Shown here piece by piece: positions 33,316 through 45,028 of a stretch of DNA of 64,000 nt (position 1 is its first letter; each line of letters starts with the position of its first letter). The notes under the pieces are model-generated. The model did no database searches and was not told where the DNA came from. It saw only the letters and a program-made list of their open reading frames with translations. Both the position numbers and the translations under genes were made by a program. Location of the stretch: contig CM037877.1 of NCBI GenBank assembly GCA_021292165.1, positions 160,413,871 through 160,477,870 of the forward strand, read 5' to 3'. The stretch is from Shinisaurus crocodilurus (taxonomy: Eukaryota > Chordata > Lepidosauria > Squamata > Shinisauridae).

Positions 33316-34523
33316 TACTCTGTCCACAAGGCAAAACTGGTCAAAGATGCTATTCTGGAGGGAAAGATATGCATTACAATTTACAGGCAAAAAAGCTTCT
33401 TTACACAGTGCAGCCTGACCGACTTCAAGGATGTGTATGTTTGCGTCAGGGTCAGCTGGCTATATAACAGGGTGAAGAGACCTGCTTCAGGCAGCACCAT
33501 AAAGGGGAAATACATAAAGGCAGGAATTGGTGCCTGAATGGGTGTAGCAAGCCTTTTTTGAAGTGGTGACCCTACTGATGGTGGTGAGGGAGAAGCATCA
33601 TTTGGACTCCACTTCATGCAGCAAAATATCTTGGACCAGCACTAATTCATATACACAAAGTAATATATAAGCCAGTTAATTCACAGATACAACTACCAGA
33701 AGCAGCTCCTGTGATAATGGCAACTAAAAAACATTGAGATGGTGACTGAACAGGTCATGTGCTACATCCTCTGTGCAAACCATTGGAGCCCATCCCATGG
33801 GATAGATCTGGGAGGTCTATACCAGTCCTTAGTTCACAAAATAGCTTCAGCATCTCTCTAGTGCTCCAGCTGTAAACATTTGCACTGGCATATTTGCTTA
33901 ACATCCTTCCACTGCTGGGCTGGCATATGATCCCAATATTGCTGCCACCATGAGCATGTCCCATCCCAAATCCTGGGGCTTTAAGTGTATAAATAGAACT
34001 GTATGAACTATTGGGATCATAAAAGTGGGAAATGAAGAAAACTACTTTCTTTGAAAGGAGAGAGGTCATTCATTTTAACATACAGTAGTATAATCCCATT
34101 AAAGCCTAATAGAAAAAGAAATTACACAGGCTGCTATATCGTGAAAATTAAATACAAATTAGGCACAAACACAGCCTCACTTAAAAAAGAAAAGAAATCG
34201 CTGTACAATTTCCTTAATACTTGCACAATTTAGACGAACAATTTTCATTCATTCACACAGTTTATTATAAATATAAAACAAGGCACCCCTTAAGCATTTT
34301 TAGTAACAAATTAAACATTTACGTTTTTTAGTGTGCAGAGAGGCTTAGCATTCACGCAGCTTCAAAACCGAAGTACAGCCTCGAGGGAAGCCTCTCCGCT
34401 GACAAATTAATACCTTAGAGAATAGAGCTGAATGGTGGCAATGAACTCATTTGTTCCCCCAATAATGAAGAATGACTCTTTCTTTACCACATCTGTGACT
34501 GTTGCTATGGTGACCCAGACTTA

Positions 34524-34733
<210 letters not shown>

Positions 34734-35827
34734 TCAGTGCAAACATAGCTGATTATATTGATTACATATTCACACAAATTACTCATTTTTTGCTTTTAAT
34801 TGCATAGGAGTAATTAAAAATGACACTGTGAACTCAGCAACAAAGTAGGCATGAAGCTTATGATATGGTTGCCATGGCAATTCTCTTATCAACATTCTAT
34901 AATGTGGGAGATAACATTTCTTCCTATCAGCTTTTCTCCCCTGATCTAAGAATGAAGAACAAATGCGCATTATCTTTTTTGCTATATGCGTAACTATGAA
35001 GGAAGCGCCATCACAGAGATTTGCTAAAGTCATATATATTTATTGTATAAAAGGAAATACTCTGCCAATAAAGATAATGAGCCATGTTTTAAAATCATGG
35101 GAAGAACAGGTATACAGGCAGAATGAACAGTTCTTACAGCATACCTGAAAATTTGGGATGCTAAACCCTGCCTGCCATCAACCAAACAAACAAAATGGAA
35201 AAGTAACCTCAATAAATTCATTATTTGATGAGTGAAAAGAAATCTTTCCAACAGTAATATTTAAAGGAGTAAAAGTGCTAAATGCAAAATAAGTTTTCTT
35301 CTATGAGGTTCCAGAGTTTCATCTTACAGAGCAATGTTTTTTTTCCCCTGAATATAATTAAGACTGTGTACTATGAACAAATATATGTTTAATAATTTCA
35401 AGTACATTGCATGGTGGTTGCTAGAATATAAGCAATAGTTGTAACCCCTGTAGAATCAAGCATGCATGATATTTCCTAGTTGGGACTCTTTACATGGTAT
35501 GTTTGTAATGCAGATCTTCATAACAATCCCCAGAGAAATCCTATCTCCTCCCTTCAATACCTATTGTAGTTTGTGGAAGAGTTCATGGTTAAAATGTTGA
35601 ATACTCTGGAGTCACATATGTTAACTAAGAGTAGTATATAATATGTTTGCTGAAACTAACAGAATACATCCTAGTCTTGTAAAGAAAATGTAAACTACTG
35701 TATTCAGGTTTCAGCTATGGCTTATTCTCAAGACTGGCTCTTGTGATTTCATTTCATTCATTAGATTTCTATACCGCCCAATAGCTGAAGCTCTCTGGGT
35801 GGTTTACAAGAATTAAAACATTTAAAA

Positions 35828-36625
35828 TCTACTATATAAATGTGAATGTTTGTACGTGTGTACGTACGTATGTCCAAATGGCTCGTGTGCGTCGCATTGG
35901 CTCCTACCCGGTTGGATGGATCCGCCCCAAACTTGGCACGCATACTCTCCATCACCCAAGGACAAAGACTGGTGGGTTCAAATCTCTGAAAAAACCCCGC
36001 TGCGCCTGTACGGCCCAAAATAGATGAGAGCCAATGGCGTCACTTGGAATGCACGCAGGGGCCATTCAGGAGCGGTTATTCAAATCGCTCCAATGGCATT
36101 TAGAATGTTGGTATGCACTGCCACAGGGGCCCAATCAGGAGCAGATATGCAAATCTCTCCTACGTCCAAACAGAATGTTCATATGAACTGCAGCCAGGGC
36201 TTAGACGGGGGGGGGGATTTCGAACAAACAGTCCCTATAGGAAAATGACGAACTGTGCAACGCCATTGTGTAATCCGGGGGGGGAGCAGGGAATTCATTG
36301 TGTGGTTCCGGGGGGGAGCAGGAATTTGATTGCGTAGTCCCGGGGGGGGGGGAAGCAGAGATTTCATTTTGTAGTACTGGCGGGGGGGAGGGAATTCTTC
36401 ATTGTGTAGTCCCGGGGGAGCTGGGATGTCATTGTGCAGTCCTGGGGGAGCTGGCAGTCCCAGGAGAGCTGGGATTTCATTGTGTAATTCTGGGGGAACT
36501 GGTAGTCCCGGGGGAGCAGGGATTCCAAGGGATTCCAAACAGCGGACAGCTACCTTAAGGAATTTCGAACAAATAGTGTCTATAGGAAAATGAAGACCCG
36601 TGCAACGCCGGGTAAAAAAAGCTAG
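35828..36625 (+). mobile_element. Non-autonomous Helitron, both ends present
   Basis: 798 bp. It starts TCTACTATATAAATGTG after A (35827) and ends in a short hairpin ACCCG-TGCAACGC-CGGGT (36596-36613), then AAAAAAAG and CTAG before T (36626). A|TC...CTAG|T with a subterminal hairpin and no target duplication is the Helitron signature. No Rep/helicase frame is present. The 3' third holds tandem G-rich repeats and a second, degraded copy of the 3' end (36218-36266). The insertion lies in the 3' UTR of an L2. Confidence 0.9.
36270..36525 (+). repeat. G-rich minisatellite inside Helitron
   Basis: Degenerate units of about 30-45 bp built from GGGGGGAGCAGGGAATT and CATTGTGTAGTCCCGGG. Several Gly/Pro-rich frames here are by-products of the repeat. 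Confidence 0.8.
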
Positions 36626-38243
36626 TACATTATAAAAACCATATACATACAAACATATAAACATACAACACACAGAGAGACACACATATATCTAAAAACA
36701 ATTTTAAATAATCAACAACAAGAAAAATTCAAGACCTGATTAAAACCTCATTGTATGCTACCACATGCCTAAGAGAAGAGGAAGGTGCCAAAAAGATAAC
36801 AATGTTGGCGCCAGGGGGGCCATGTCAGAAAGATCATTCCATAATTGGGGTCCACCACTGAGAAGGCCCTCTCCCTTGTTGCCTCCCTCTGAGTCTCCCT
36901 CAGAGGAGGCACCCGGAGGAGGGCCTTAGATGACGATAGTAGTGTACGGGGGACGCTCTTGTCGGGAGAGGCGCTCCATCAGGTATTCAGTCCCGAGCCA
37001 TGTAAGGCTTTAAAGGTCAAAACCAGCACCTTAAATAGGGCTCAGAAACATATAGGCAGCCAGTGCAAATGGGCCAGAATCGGTTCAGACCTTCTGGTCT
37101 CTGCTATCAATCTGGCCACCGCATTTGGCACAAGTTGTAGCTTCTGAACTATCTTCAAAGGCAGCCCCATGTAAGGTTCATTGCAGTAATCTAGCCTGGA
37201 AGTTACCAGAGCATAGACAACTAAAGCCAGGTTATCCCTGTCCAGACAGGGCCATAGCTGGGCCACCAACCAAAGTTGGTAGAGGCACTCTGTGCCACTG
37301 AGGCCGACTGAGCCTCAAGTGACAAAGATGGCTCCAGAAGGGGCCAAGCTACGAACTCACTCTTTCAGGGGGAGTGTAACCCCATCCAGAACAGGTTGAG
37401 CACCCGCAATCCGGTCAGAAGAATCACCCACTAACAGCATCTCAGTCTTGTCTGGATTGAGTTTCAGTTTATTAGCCCTCATCCAGTCCATTCTCGCAGC
37501 CAGGCACTGATATAACACATCTACAGCCTTACCTGATGAAGATGAGAAGGAGAAATAGAGCTGCATGTCATCAACATACTGATGACAACACACTCAAAAA
37601 CTCTGGCTGACCGCACTCAAAGTCATGTAGATGTTAAATAGCACTGGGGGATAAAACCAACCCCTGTGGAACCCCATACTGGAGAATCCAAGGGGCCGAG
37701 CAATATTCCCCAAGCACCACCTTCTGGAGTCGACCATCCAAGCAGAAGCAAAATCACTGCAATACAGTACCTCCCACTCCCAACTCAGACAATTGCCCCA
37801 GAAGGATACCATGGTAGATGGTATCGAAAGCCGCCGAGAGATCAACAAGGTCACACTCCCCCGTCTCTCTCCTGACATAGGTCATCATACAGGGCAACCA
37901 AGGCTGTTTCTGTGCCTAAACCCAGCCTGAACCCCAACTGAAATGGATCAAGATAATCAGTCTCATCCAAGAGCGTCTGGAGCTGGTTGGTAACCACCCG
38001 CTCAAGGACCTTGCCCAGGAAAGGAACATTTGCCTCAGTGATGTCAGCAATATCCAGGTCTGGCCTCCAAACTAAATCCCTGTAAGGTCAGTTGATGGGT
38101 TTAATGTGTCACAGTCAGAAGACCTGTGAAGAATCCTGCCATATCTGTCAAATCAACAGGCACATCCATGACAGCGTGATCTGCTTCAAACATAATGGCC
38201 TGGTTGTGCTCAAAGACACAATTTGTGGAAAGCTATGCCTCTA

Positions 38244-38268
38244 AGTGTGTGTGTGTGTGTGTGTGTGT
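38244..38268 (+). repeat. (GT)n microsatellite
   Basis: Twelve or so GT units. Confidence 0.95.
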
Positions 38269-38429
38269 GCAATTTATATGGCTGTTTTTCACACCATTAC
38301 AATCACTCAATGATGGCAACCTCAAAACAGCCCCAACAAAGAGGCAACAGTTCTCACAAACACAAAAAGTACTGTACAGGTGTGGCCAGGTTTAATAAAC
38401 TGTAACTTGTACTTCCTTCAATATCAGTT

Positions 38430-38690
38430 CAGTTCACTATTTCTATCCCATTTTGTCTACAAGAGTACTGAAAGCAGCTTACAAAAAGATATACCTAAAT
38501 AAAAACCCATCAATACATACCAATAAATAACCTACGATACAAAATCAAGCATTAAAAAGAGTCAACTCATTAAAATAGGATGTTAAAACAGCAGTAAATT
38601 TGAAGCCAGGATCAAATTTAAAACAAGTAATACAGTAAAAGCTAACTGGAACAAGAAGGTCTCTTGCAGGACTGACTTTATAGGCCAGGC
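38430..38690 (-). mobile_element. Possible LINE 3' tail
   Basis: CACTATTTCTATCCCATTTT, GTCTACAAGAGTACTGAAAG and CAGCTTACAAAAAGATATAC read, on the minus strand, like a LINE tail ending 'gctttca...aaaatgggatagaaat'. Weak. Confidence 0.4.
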
Positions 38691-38705
38691 TGTAATAATG
38701 TGATA

Positions 38706-38865
38706 ATAAATTAAATAACTAATTATCTGCTGCCCTTTCACCCAAAATCAGCTGCCTGGGGTAGCTGCCTTACTCTGCCTAATGGTAGAGGCAGAGTAAA
38801 GCAGAGAAAGGCAGCTGATTTTGGGTGAAAGGGCAGCAAAGTATTAGTTATTTAATTTCTTATTG
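38706..38865. repeat. 160-bp imperfect palindrome
   Basis: Left arm 38706-38780 and right arm 38788-38865 are reverse complements with small bulges: CTGCCCTTTCACCCAAAATC / GATTTTGGGTGAAAGGGCAG and AAATTAAATAACTAAT / ATTAGTTATTTAATTT. The loop is about 7 bp. Probably a foldback MITE; could extrude or form a hairpin in RNA. Confidence 0.85.
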
Positions 38866-38978
38866 TATTTTTTACTGCCAAGGAGGAGGAAAAGCAATTA
38901 TGGGATTTTCAGTTGCCAAAATAATTTGACCAGCTTTGGTTTCTATGCACATTGATGTTGGGGGGGTGGAGCATTTGT

Positions 38979-39162
38979 TGCTCCACCTCAGGAAGCAAAA
39001 TGTCTTGGGCTAGTCCTGATCATCTGTAACCACCTGAAACAACTATGCGACAGATCTCAGCTGGCAGAGCTGCTCCACCTCAGGAAGCAAAATGTCTTGG
39101 GCTAGTCCTGATCATCTGTAACCACCTGAAACAACTATGCGACAGATCTCAGCTGGCAGAAA
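38979..39162 (+). repeat. 92-bp tandem duplication
   Basis: 38979-39068 repeats without a mismatch at 39071-39160 (period 92), starting TGCTCCACCTCAGGAAGCAA and ending GATCTCAGCTGGCAGA. The unit includes GCAAAATGTCTTGGGCTAGT, similar to a hAT right end seen in relatives (compare GCAAAATATCTTGGACCAGC at about 33620). Confidence 0.95.
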
Positions 39163-40566
39163 GTTGCATAGTCTTGGTACTGCCATTAAAAATACCCTGT
39201 GTCTGAAAAGGGCACTGCTGTTGAGGTTTTGGAAATACACCAGTTTACAGTATTTCAATGCAATTGATTAATGTACTGAAGGATTCAACCAAAAAAAGGT
39301 CTTTAATTGGTTCACAGAACTATAACATTTTTCTACAACTGTTAACATGGCAATCAAGAAACATCCACCAGACCTCTTCCATTTGTTATTTCTTCACTTG
39401 CATTTTATGATTCACTATAATATTTAGACGCATGGTCCAATAAGCTAAATGTGCTCTGCCTAGAAGAGGCTAGTGCATATATATTTACATAATGTCGCCC
39501 ACTCTGCCAATCCTGCATCCATTTCCTAATGATGCCCTGTCTGTGGCTATTGTGAAATTATGACAGATAGCTCAGTTCTTTTAAAAGACAAACATGAATG
39601 AAAAATAATTACCCAAGCTTCTTTATATCACTTTATTAAAAAGGCCTTATCAACTTGTCCAGCTAACGTCAAAATTAGCTTGTTATAACTTTTGAGATAA
39701 TGCTACAGACATTTTAATATACACTATTAAACATCATACTACTCTACTGACACTGCTAAGACATAATTACCAAATCAGCAAAGGATATTTGAAGCAAGCC
39801 TGTGTAAGGAGCATTCTTCGCTCAGCTCTTTTTCAAGGAATCTGCAAGGCCAATTTTTAAAGAAATAAACCACACATTAGCTCTGTCCTCTGTTTAGTCT
39901 CATATATGTTTTTTTATTCTGTTCCTCACCAGCAATACATTATTCATCCTTTGTAAGGGTGTGGGAGAATACCCTTCCCTGCATACTCTTCGCAACCAGA
40001 AGATGGATTTGGTTCCATAAGATAATATTCAATTCCTTATATTTATGCACAATTGTGGATGCATATGTGCACAAAGTAATCATATAAAACACAACAGAGC
40101 TTAAAAGCCTGCTGCATTATTGAATTCTCAAAATTACTGGAGGAAAAAAGTTCCCTAGAGAGTAACAACAGAAGCAGTTTTCAGAACAAGATAGTGACAA
40201 GCCATTCCAAGGGTCTCTGCTATCTTCTCATGCTCAACATGCAATTTTCTAATGCACTGGTGCAAAATGCTGGAAAACCAGTAGCAGACTTGTGCCACTG
40301 CAAGCAACTGCAACAGTCTTCAACCACAGCAGATCTCCAAAGTCTTGGTCATACCCCCACCCCAACTGCTACCACTGTCAACTCCGAAGGTTGTTGCAAA
40401 TCTAGAAGGCGGTTTAATTGTTAGAGAAGCAAATGGAATCCAGGGAATGGCCTAAATCCATATTTCTCTATAGATCCAAGAATTCATCCTTCTCTATAGA
40501 TCCAAGAAAGCCAACACTTCTTCCAGAGACTGATTTTGTTTTCTTTTTGGAAACTATTATGTAAGC

Positions 40567-40770
40567 ATTTATTTATTAATAAAATGTATATCCCACTTTC
40601 CTACCAAAAATGAGACACATAACAAACACAATGAAATAAGGAACATGGCTTCTCATTTCTAGGGAAAACACCTGACAGCCAAGATTAGATTCAATGCCCT
40701 AAAGGTAACTAAGAAATCTTCCAAGTGTTCCAATAGCTTGCCAATATAATCTGAAACTGGATATTTGTTA
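40567..40770 (-). mobile_element. LINE 3' tail, pair member 1
   Basis: Antisense tail TTTATTTATTAATAAAATGT, ATATCCCACTTTCC, then a body (GAACATGGCTTCTCATTTCT, AGAAATCTTCCAAGTGTTCC, AATAGCTTGCCAATATAATC) shared with 41632-41795. Confidence 0.6.
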
Positions 40771-41163
40771 TTGTTACAACTTAGCAACATTTTGCTTTTA
40801 TAGACCACCAATCAAATGCATTCATTTAAGAAAAACACCATCCCTGCTTATGAAAAGACTATTTCATTTTCCTGGTGTCCTGTTCCACAAGCCATAGTGA
40901 CACATTGATAGAGCCTATGTGGAGTTGAGATTCAGGATGATGTGCACCTGCCCTGTCCAAATGGCATGATCCTCAAACCTGGAGGTACCAGCATGGTGGA
41001 TGTGGAAGGTGCTGATATTGGACAGGCCCAGGGGAGAGCCAGCAGGTGCAATCCCAACCCACCACTGCACATAGATAATGTCAGGAGTGAACAGGGCTAA
41101 AGTCTGCCTTAGCTTCTGGTGCTCTCAAAATGATTCAAATTTGAATCTTTCCAACTCTCTAAG

Positions 41164-41247
41164 GCTGCAATCCTATATCCGTTTACCTTTGAATGAGCCC
41201 CATTGAAATCAATGGGTCATACTTCTGAGTAGACATGTACAGGAGTC
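41164..41247. repeat. Short MITE-like repeat ('CCCATTGAAATCAATGGG')
   Basis: GCTGCAATCCTATATCCGTT, CCCCATTGAAATCAATGGGT and TTCTGAGTAGACATGTACAG. The centre is a 16-bp near-palindrome. Confidence 0.6.
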
Positions 41248-41631
41248 CACCATAATGTACCCATTTATACGGTAGAGTGGCCATGTGTTCTACTTTACAG
41301 AGGACAGTCTTCTGCTTGAAGGGCTGACAGAGGACAACTCTCTGTTTGAAAGGCTGCCCTGTCCAAGTCCAGTTTTAAAAATCAAGAGAGCAGCGGCCCT
41401 TAAGATGCCCATCCACAGTTATCACCTAGACAGCAGGCTGAGCAGGCAAACATGTCAGCTGGTCACAGTCTTCTCTACTTTGGTGAGATGTATTGTATTT
41501 CTATTTAAATTATAATCATTGTCTCTAAATTTGCATCTATATTAACATATACGATTTTATGCAAATCTGTGTCCCTTTTTTTTCTTTTTGGTGATGCATA
41601 AAACCCAATTGGTTTTCTTTTCTTTTTTAGA

Positions 41632-41795
41632 GACTACCACATGACACAGTGAAATAAGCAACATGGCTTTTCATTTTTGGGAAAGACAATCAATAGCAGA
41701 GCTGGGATCCAATGCTCCAAAAGAGGCTAAAAAATCTTCCAAGTAAAAATAGCTTGCCAAAATAATTTTCAAGCAACAGTAGCAGGTGATGCATT
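41632..41795 (-). mobile_element. LINE 3' UTR fragment, pair member 2
   Basis: Shares GCAACATGGCTTTTCATTTT, AAAAAATCTTCCAAGTAAAA and ATAGCTTGCCAAAATAATTT with 40567-40770, at roughly 75-80% by eye. Probably the same LINE subfamily. Confidence 0.5.
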
Positions 41796-41807
41796 TTAGG
41801 TTTGAGA

Positions 41808-42038
41808 ATATGGTCATCCAGCCATTTTAGGATAGCGGTTATAACCATTGAAATCTAAAATGCCTGGGAGAAAAGGAAGAGCTTGTCTGGCGCTGAAAAG
41901 ATAACAACTTAGGTGCCAGACAAGCCTCCTTAAGATGGCATTCCATTCCATATCCCTAATATGTTGCACCTCTTTGTGGATTTTAATTATAACCTGCTGT
42001 GGGAGCAAGTCTTGGCTGTAAAATGGGATATAAATATG
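41808..42038 (-). mobile_element. L2-clade LINE 3' fragment
   Basis: Parallel to the L2 near 36790 (AAAAGATAACAACTTAGGTG, GGCATTCCATTCCATATCCC). It abuts the left target duplication of the L1 at 42030-42044. Confidence 0.5.
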
Positions 42039-42195
42039 AGTAACTCCAGTGAGATTAAATAAAATAGATAATAAATGTTCTCCAATGTGTTGGAGAGGAT
42101 GTCAGGAGCTGGGTACGTATGCTCATATGTGGTGGAGTTGTAAAAATGTAATGGATTTTTGGAAAATCATTTTTGAAGAAATATCAGAAATTGTT

Positions 42196-42315
42196 GGTAT
42201 GATGATGATGATGATGATTTATTTACGGTCATAGACCAAAACCACTTTGCACAAAATCGTACATAATCTTACACAATCTACATTGGGACATTCAAAGGTT
42301 CATTATTATACAAAT
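42196..42315 (-). mobile_element. Short insert in L1 ORF2 with (GAT)n end
   Basis: Runs from ATGATGATGATGATG through TTTATTTACGGTCATAGACC to about 42315, where L1 coding resumes. It looks like an antisense retrotransposon tail ending in ATC repeats; family unknown. Confidence 0.45.
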
Positions 42316-42741
42316 AGTAAAACTTTAAAATTCACCATAAATGTTAAAAAAATATATAATATTGATTTACAAGTTTGTCCTAAATTAGCATTGTTATCAA
42401 TAATTGAAAAGGTGGCTGGTCCTCTAAATGTTAAAGAATTAATTGTAAATTTGTTAACAGCAGGTAGATTAATGATAGCAAGAAAATGGAAAGTTCAGCA
42501 AGTTTTCTCTATCACGAACTGGTATAAAGAAGTGTGGGATATGGCTTTAAATGATATGTTAACTTGCAATATCAAATGTAAAGGGGGACAATTAAAGAAA
42601 AATAATTTTAAGGATATTTGGGGATTATTTTTGGATTTTGTGTTAAATAAGGGGAAAGGGAGTATGCCGTGTCAAGATATGTTGTATTTTTGGAATAATG
42701 AATAATTATAGAGATAGAGATAGAATGTATTATATGGTCCC

Positions 42742-43182
42742 GTGGTGATGAGCACTAGCATTGAAAAAATGATCCTTCAACGCCAACTTCAGTGGACTGG
42801 TCATGTTGTTCGAATGCCTGACTGCCGTCTCCCAAAGCAGTTACTTTACTCCCAACTCAAGGATGGAAAGCGGAATATCGGTGGTCAATATAAGAGGTTT
42901 AAAGATGTTCATAAGGCTAATCTAAAAAAATGCAATATAAACATCGAAAAATGGGAAGCTCTGGCCCATGAACGATCTAAATGGAGGTTGGCCTTTCACA
43001 AAGGTTCCATGGACTTTGAAGAAGCCCGAGTGCAAGGTGAAAGGGAGAAACGTGCTAAGCGAAAAGCACGTCAAACGAATCCTTTACAGGACCATCTTCC
43101 ATCTGGTAACCTGTGTCCTCACTGTGGGAAGCTGTGTGGATCTAGAATTGGCCTCCACAGTCACTTACGGACCCATCGCTAG
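42742..43182 (+). pseudogene. C-terminal part of a LINE ORF with a C2H2 zinc-finger end
   Basis: 146 codons open to a stop. The reading has QRQLQWTGHVVRMPDCRLPK, then GGQYKRFKDVHKANLKKCNI, WEALAHERSKWRLAFHKGS and a basic stretch KRAKRKARQT. It ends with CPHCGKLCGSRIGLHSHLRT, a C-x2-C...H-x3-H finger about 20 residues from the end. The 'WTGHVVRMPD..LPKQ' and 'C2H2..HLRTHR' pattern is found at the end of non-LTR retrotransposon polyproteins in many animals. I cannot name the clade with certainty. Only the end of the ORF is here; there is no RT domain in the window, so this is a 5'-truncated copy rather than a host zinc-finger gene. Confidence 0.7.
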
Positions 43183-43218
43183 AGTCTACACAATCTTCTT
43201 TAGAATTTCCTCCTTTTA

Positions 43219-45028
43219 GGTCTTCCGGGTGAACATGGAGCTTTGAAAGCCGCACAGAAATTCTGTGGGGAGCTGGCACAGCGTTTCCTGGCCAGAGAAT
43301 GTCTGAGGCTGGGGGATCTACTTCTCATTAGAGAAGCGAAGATCTGAGGTTACCCCCAAATTATCTCATAGGGTCATAAATCGCTTTTTTGTTTGTCGTA
43401 TGACGAATAAATGCGGTGGTGACCTGAGGTGGGGGAAAACGGCGCTGTTTTCCAGAGACCGGTTTTACCGATCATCAGAAGTTTGCATGTTCGCTTCCAA
43501 AATAAAGGAGTACATCTGGAGTGGCTAATTGGAATCTTTCGGCAGCAGAGTGGGATTTATAATTAACTGTAAGTAGACTATGTTTATCTGGGAGGCGAAA
43601 AAGATAAGAGAGGAAACCTGAAAGGAGGTCTATAAATCTTATATGTTTGGAAGCGTCTTGAAAACATCTATACGCAAGGCAAGATGTTTGCAGTTACAGC
43701 ATTCTTAAACCTGTGGAACGAAATGGAGAGAGAAATTCTAAACAGATTGGAAGTAAGGATCCAGGCTTGGAATGTAAATCTGAAAGTGGATCAATCAGAA
43801 GAACAACGTAAGACGGATTTCTTTACAGGACCGGCAGAGGAGAAGACAGAAGAAGTAAATAAGGACTTGGGAAACTTACCAGAAATTCACAGAGACTTTG
43901 AAGTTTTAATTGGGTCGAAGTGGCATGAGAAGGCAGTTCAGGATGTTGTGACGCACTTTTTAAAATCTAAGATGGCGGAGCCGGAGATCGGTATGCAGGA
44001 GACCACAAAACAACAGAACAAGCTGATTTCATTCTTGGTTCAAAACCTGGAACTTAATGAATTTCCCTTTGACAGAGGAAAGCAATGAAAGGGACTATCT
44101 TCATGGTCTTTTATTGGCAAAAGATAAAGGGTTGATGTATACTGAACTATATGTCTAGTTGGAATATAAATAATCTTTTGATTTTAAATATTAATGGCAA
44201 AGGTAAAGGGATTGCTTATATGATTTATTTGAATTTTAAATATTAATGGTGATGTAAGGGAAATTATTATAAGTAAGGTATAATTATATTTGGTCTGTTT
44301 GGAAACATTTATTTAAAAAATAATAATAATAACTTGTTGTTGTTGGGGGTGTTGTTTTGTGGAGGCTTTGAAGTATTAAAGGGGAAGGTCTTTTGTTTTT
44401 TTTGGTTCTATAAGTAGCATGATGGCTTATGTGCTTCTGCTGTTCTGTCAGACGTCACTTATTTCTTAATTTTTTAGACTTATCTTTCTTTTCTTTCCTT
44501 TAAAAAAAAATATCTTGGAAATTAAAAGTGAAGGAATTTCTGCTTAGATAGAAAGGAATAATGAGTAATTGTAATAATACAAATGTATTGATTCGATGGT
44601 TAGGTACTAGAGAGTGCGGGAGCGATGGAAATACAAAATGCTTTTGGTATGTGGTTATTTGCTAATTAGTTTATAGTTACTTTTTACTTTTGGGATTCTT
44701 AATATACTGTATTTTGGAATTGAAAACACTATTTAATGAAACTATAGGTTTTCTTTTTTGGAGTATCTATAAATGTTGAATTTAATAGATTAAATAGTTG
44801 ATGTTTATTGGGGGAGAGTGGAGACCTCTGGTGTTTGTTCCTTTTAGGGTTCTTTTTTGCCATAACTGGAAGTGATTTTTTGTTAACAGAAAAGATTTTA
44901 AGAGTAACTGTGGTTGATTAAGCTGTGGAGAAGATTGGAAGTCCATTATTGTGTTTGTGTTTGTTTGTTTGTTTTATTATGAATAAAAAAATAAAAATAA
45001 AAAATAATAATAAAAAAAATAAATAAAA
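43219..45028 (+). mobile_element. 1.8-kb L1-like non-autonomous element with 17-bp target duplication
   Basis: Bounded by exact 17-bp direct repeats AGAATTTCCTCCTTTTA (43202-43218 and 45029-45045). It starts GGTCTTCCGGGTGAACATGG, has a leader of about 460 bp, a 134-codon frame (43684-44088), then about 900 bp of A+T-rich sequence and an A-rich tail (AATAAAAAAATAAAAATAAA...). The long duplication and A-rich end indicate L1-type target-primed insertion. It has no ORF2, so it was mobilised in trans or is an internally deleted L1. Confidence 0.85.
43684..44088 (+). pseudogene. 134-codon frame, possible L1 ORF1 remnant
   Basis: Begins MFAVTAFLNLWNEMEREILN and is charged and helical (LEVRIQAWNVNLKVDQSEEQ, EKTEEVNKDLGNLPEIHRDF, HEKAVQDVVTHFLKSKM), ending LNEFPFDRGKQ. 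L1 ORF1 proteins are charged coiled-coil RNA-binding proteins of about 300 or more residues. This is shorter, and I see no RRM-like core. It may be an ORF1 N-terminal piece left by internal deletion, or a fortuitous open frame. Confidence 0.4.

Larger units (their letters stand above)
35748..38060 (-). mobile_element. L2-clade LINE, RT to 3' end, carrying a Helitron
   Basis: 3' tail at 35748-35827, then a Helitron (35828-36625), then the rest of the L2 to about 38060. Minus-strand frames: 37878-37594 decayed RT; 37593-37357 with CCHQYVDDMQLYFSFSSSSG (YVDD where most L2 copies have YADD) and ANKLKLNPDKTEMLLVGDSS; 37269-37042 with ALVTSRLDYCNEPYMGLPLK and ILAHLHWLPICF. At the 5' side PFLGKVLERVV- and FLDETD-like pieces are readable near 37930-38050. 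Several frame changes; dead. Confidence 0.86.

Noticed and set aside
36179..36685. Pro/Leu-rich 168-codon minus-strand frame and Gly-rich plus frames
   Set aside because: They lie in the G-rich tandem repeats of the Helitron and have repeat-derived composition.
42742..43182. Host C2H2 zinc-finger gene
   Set aside because: Single terminal finger plus the LINE-type WTGHVVRMPD block, nested among retrotransposons and 5'-truncated.
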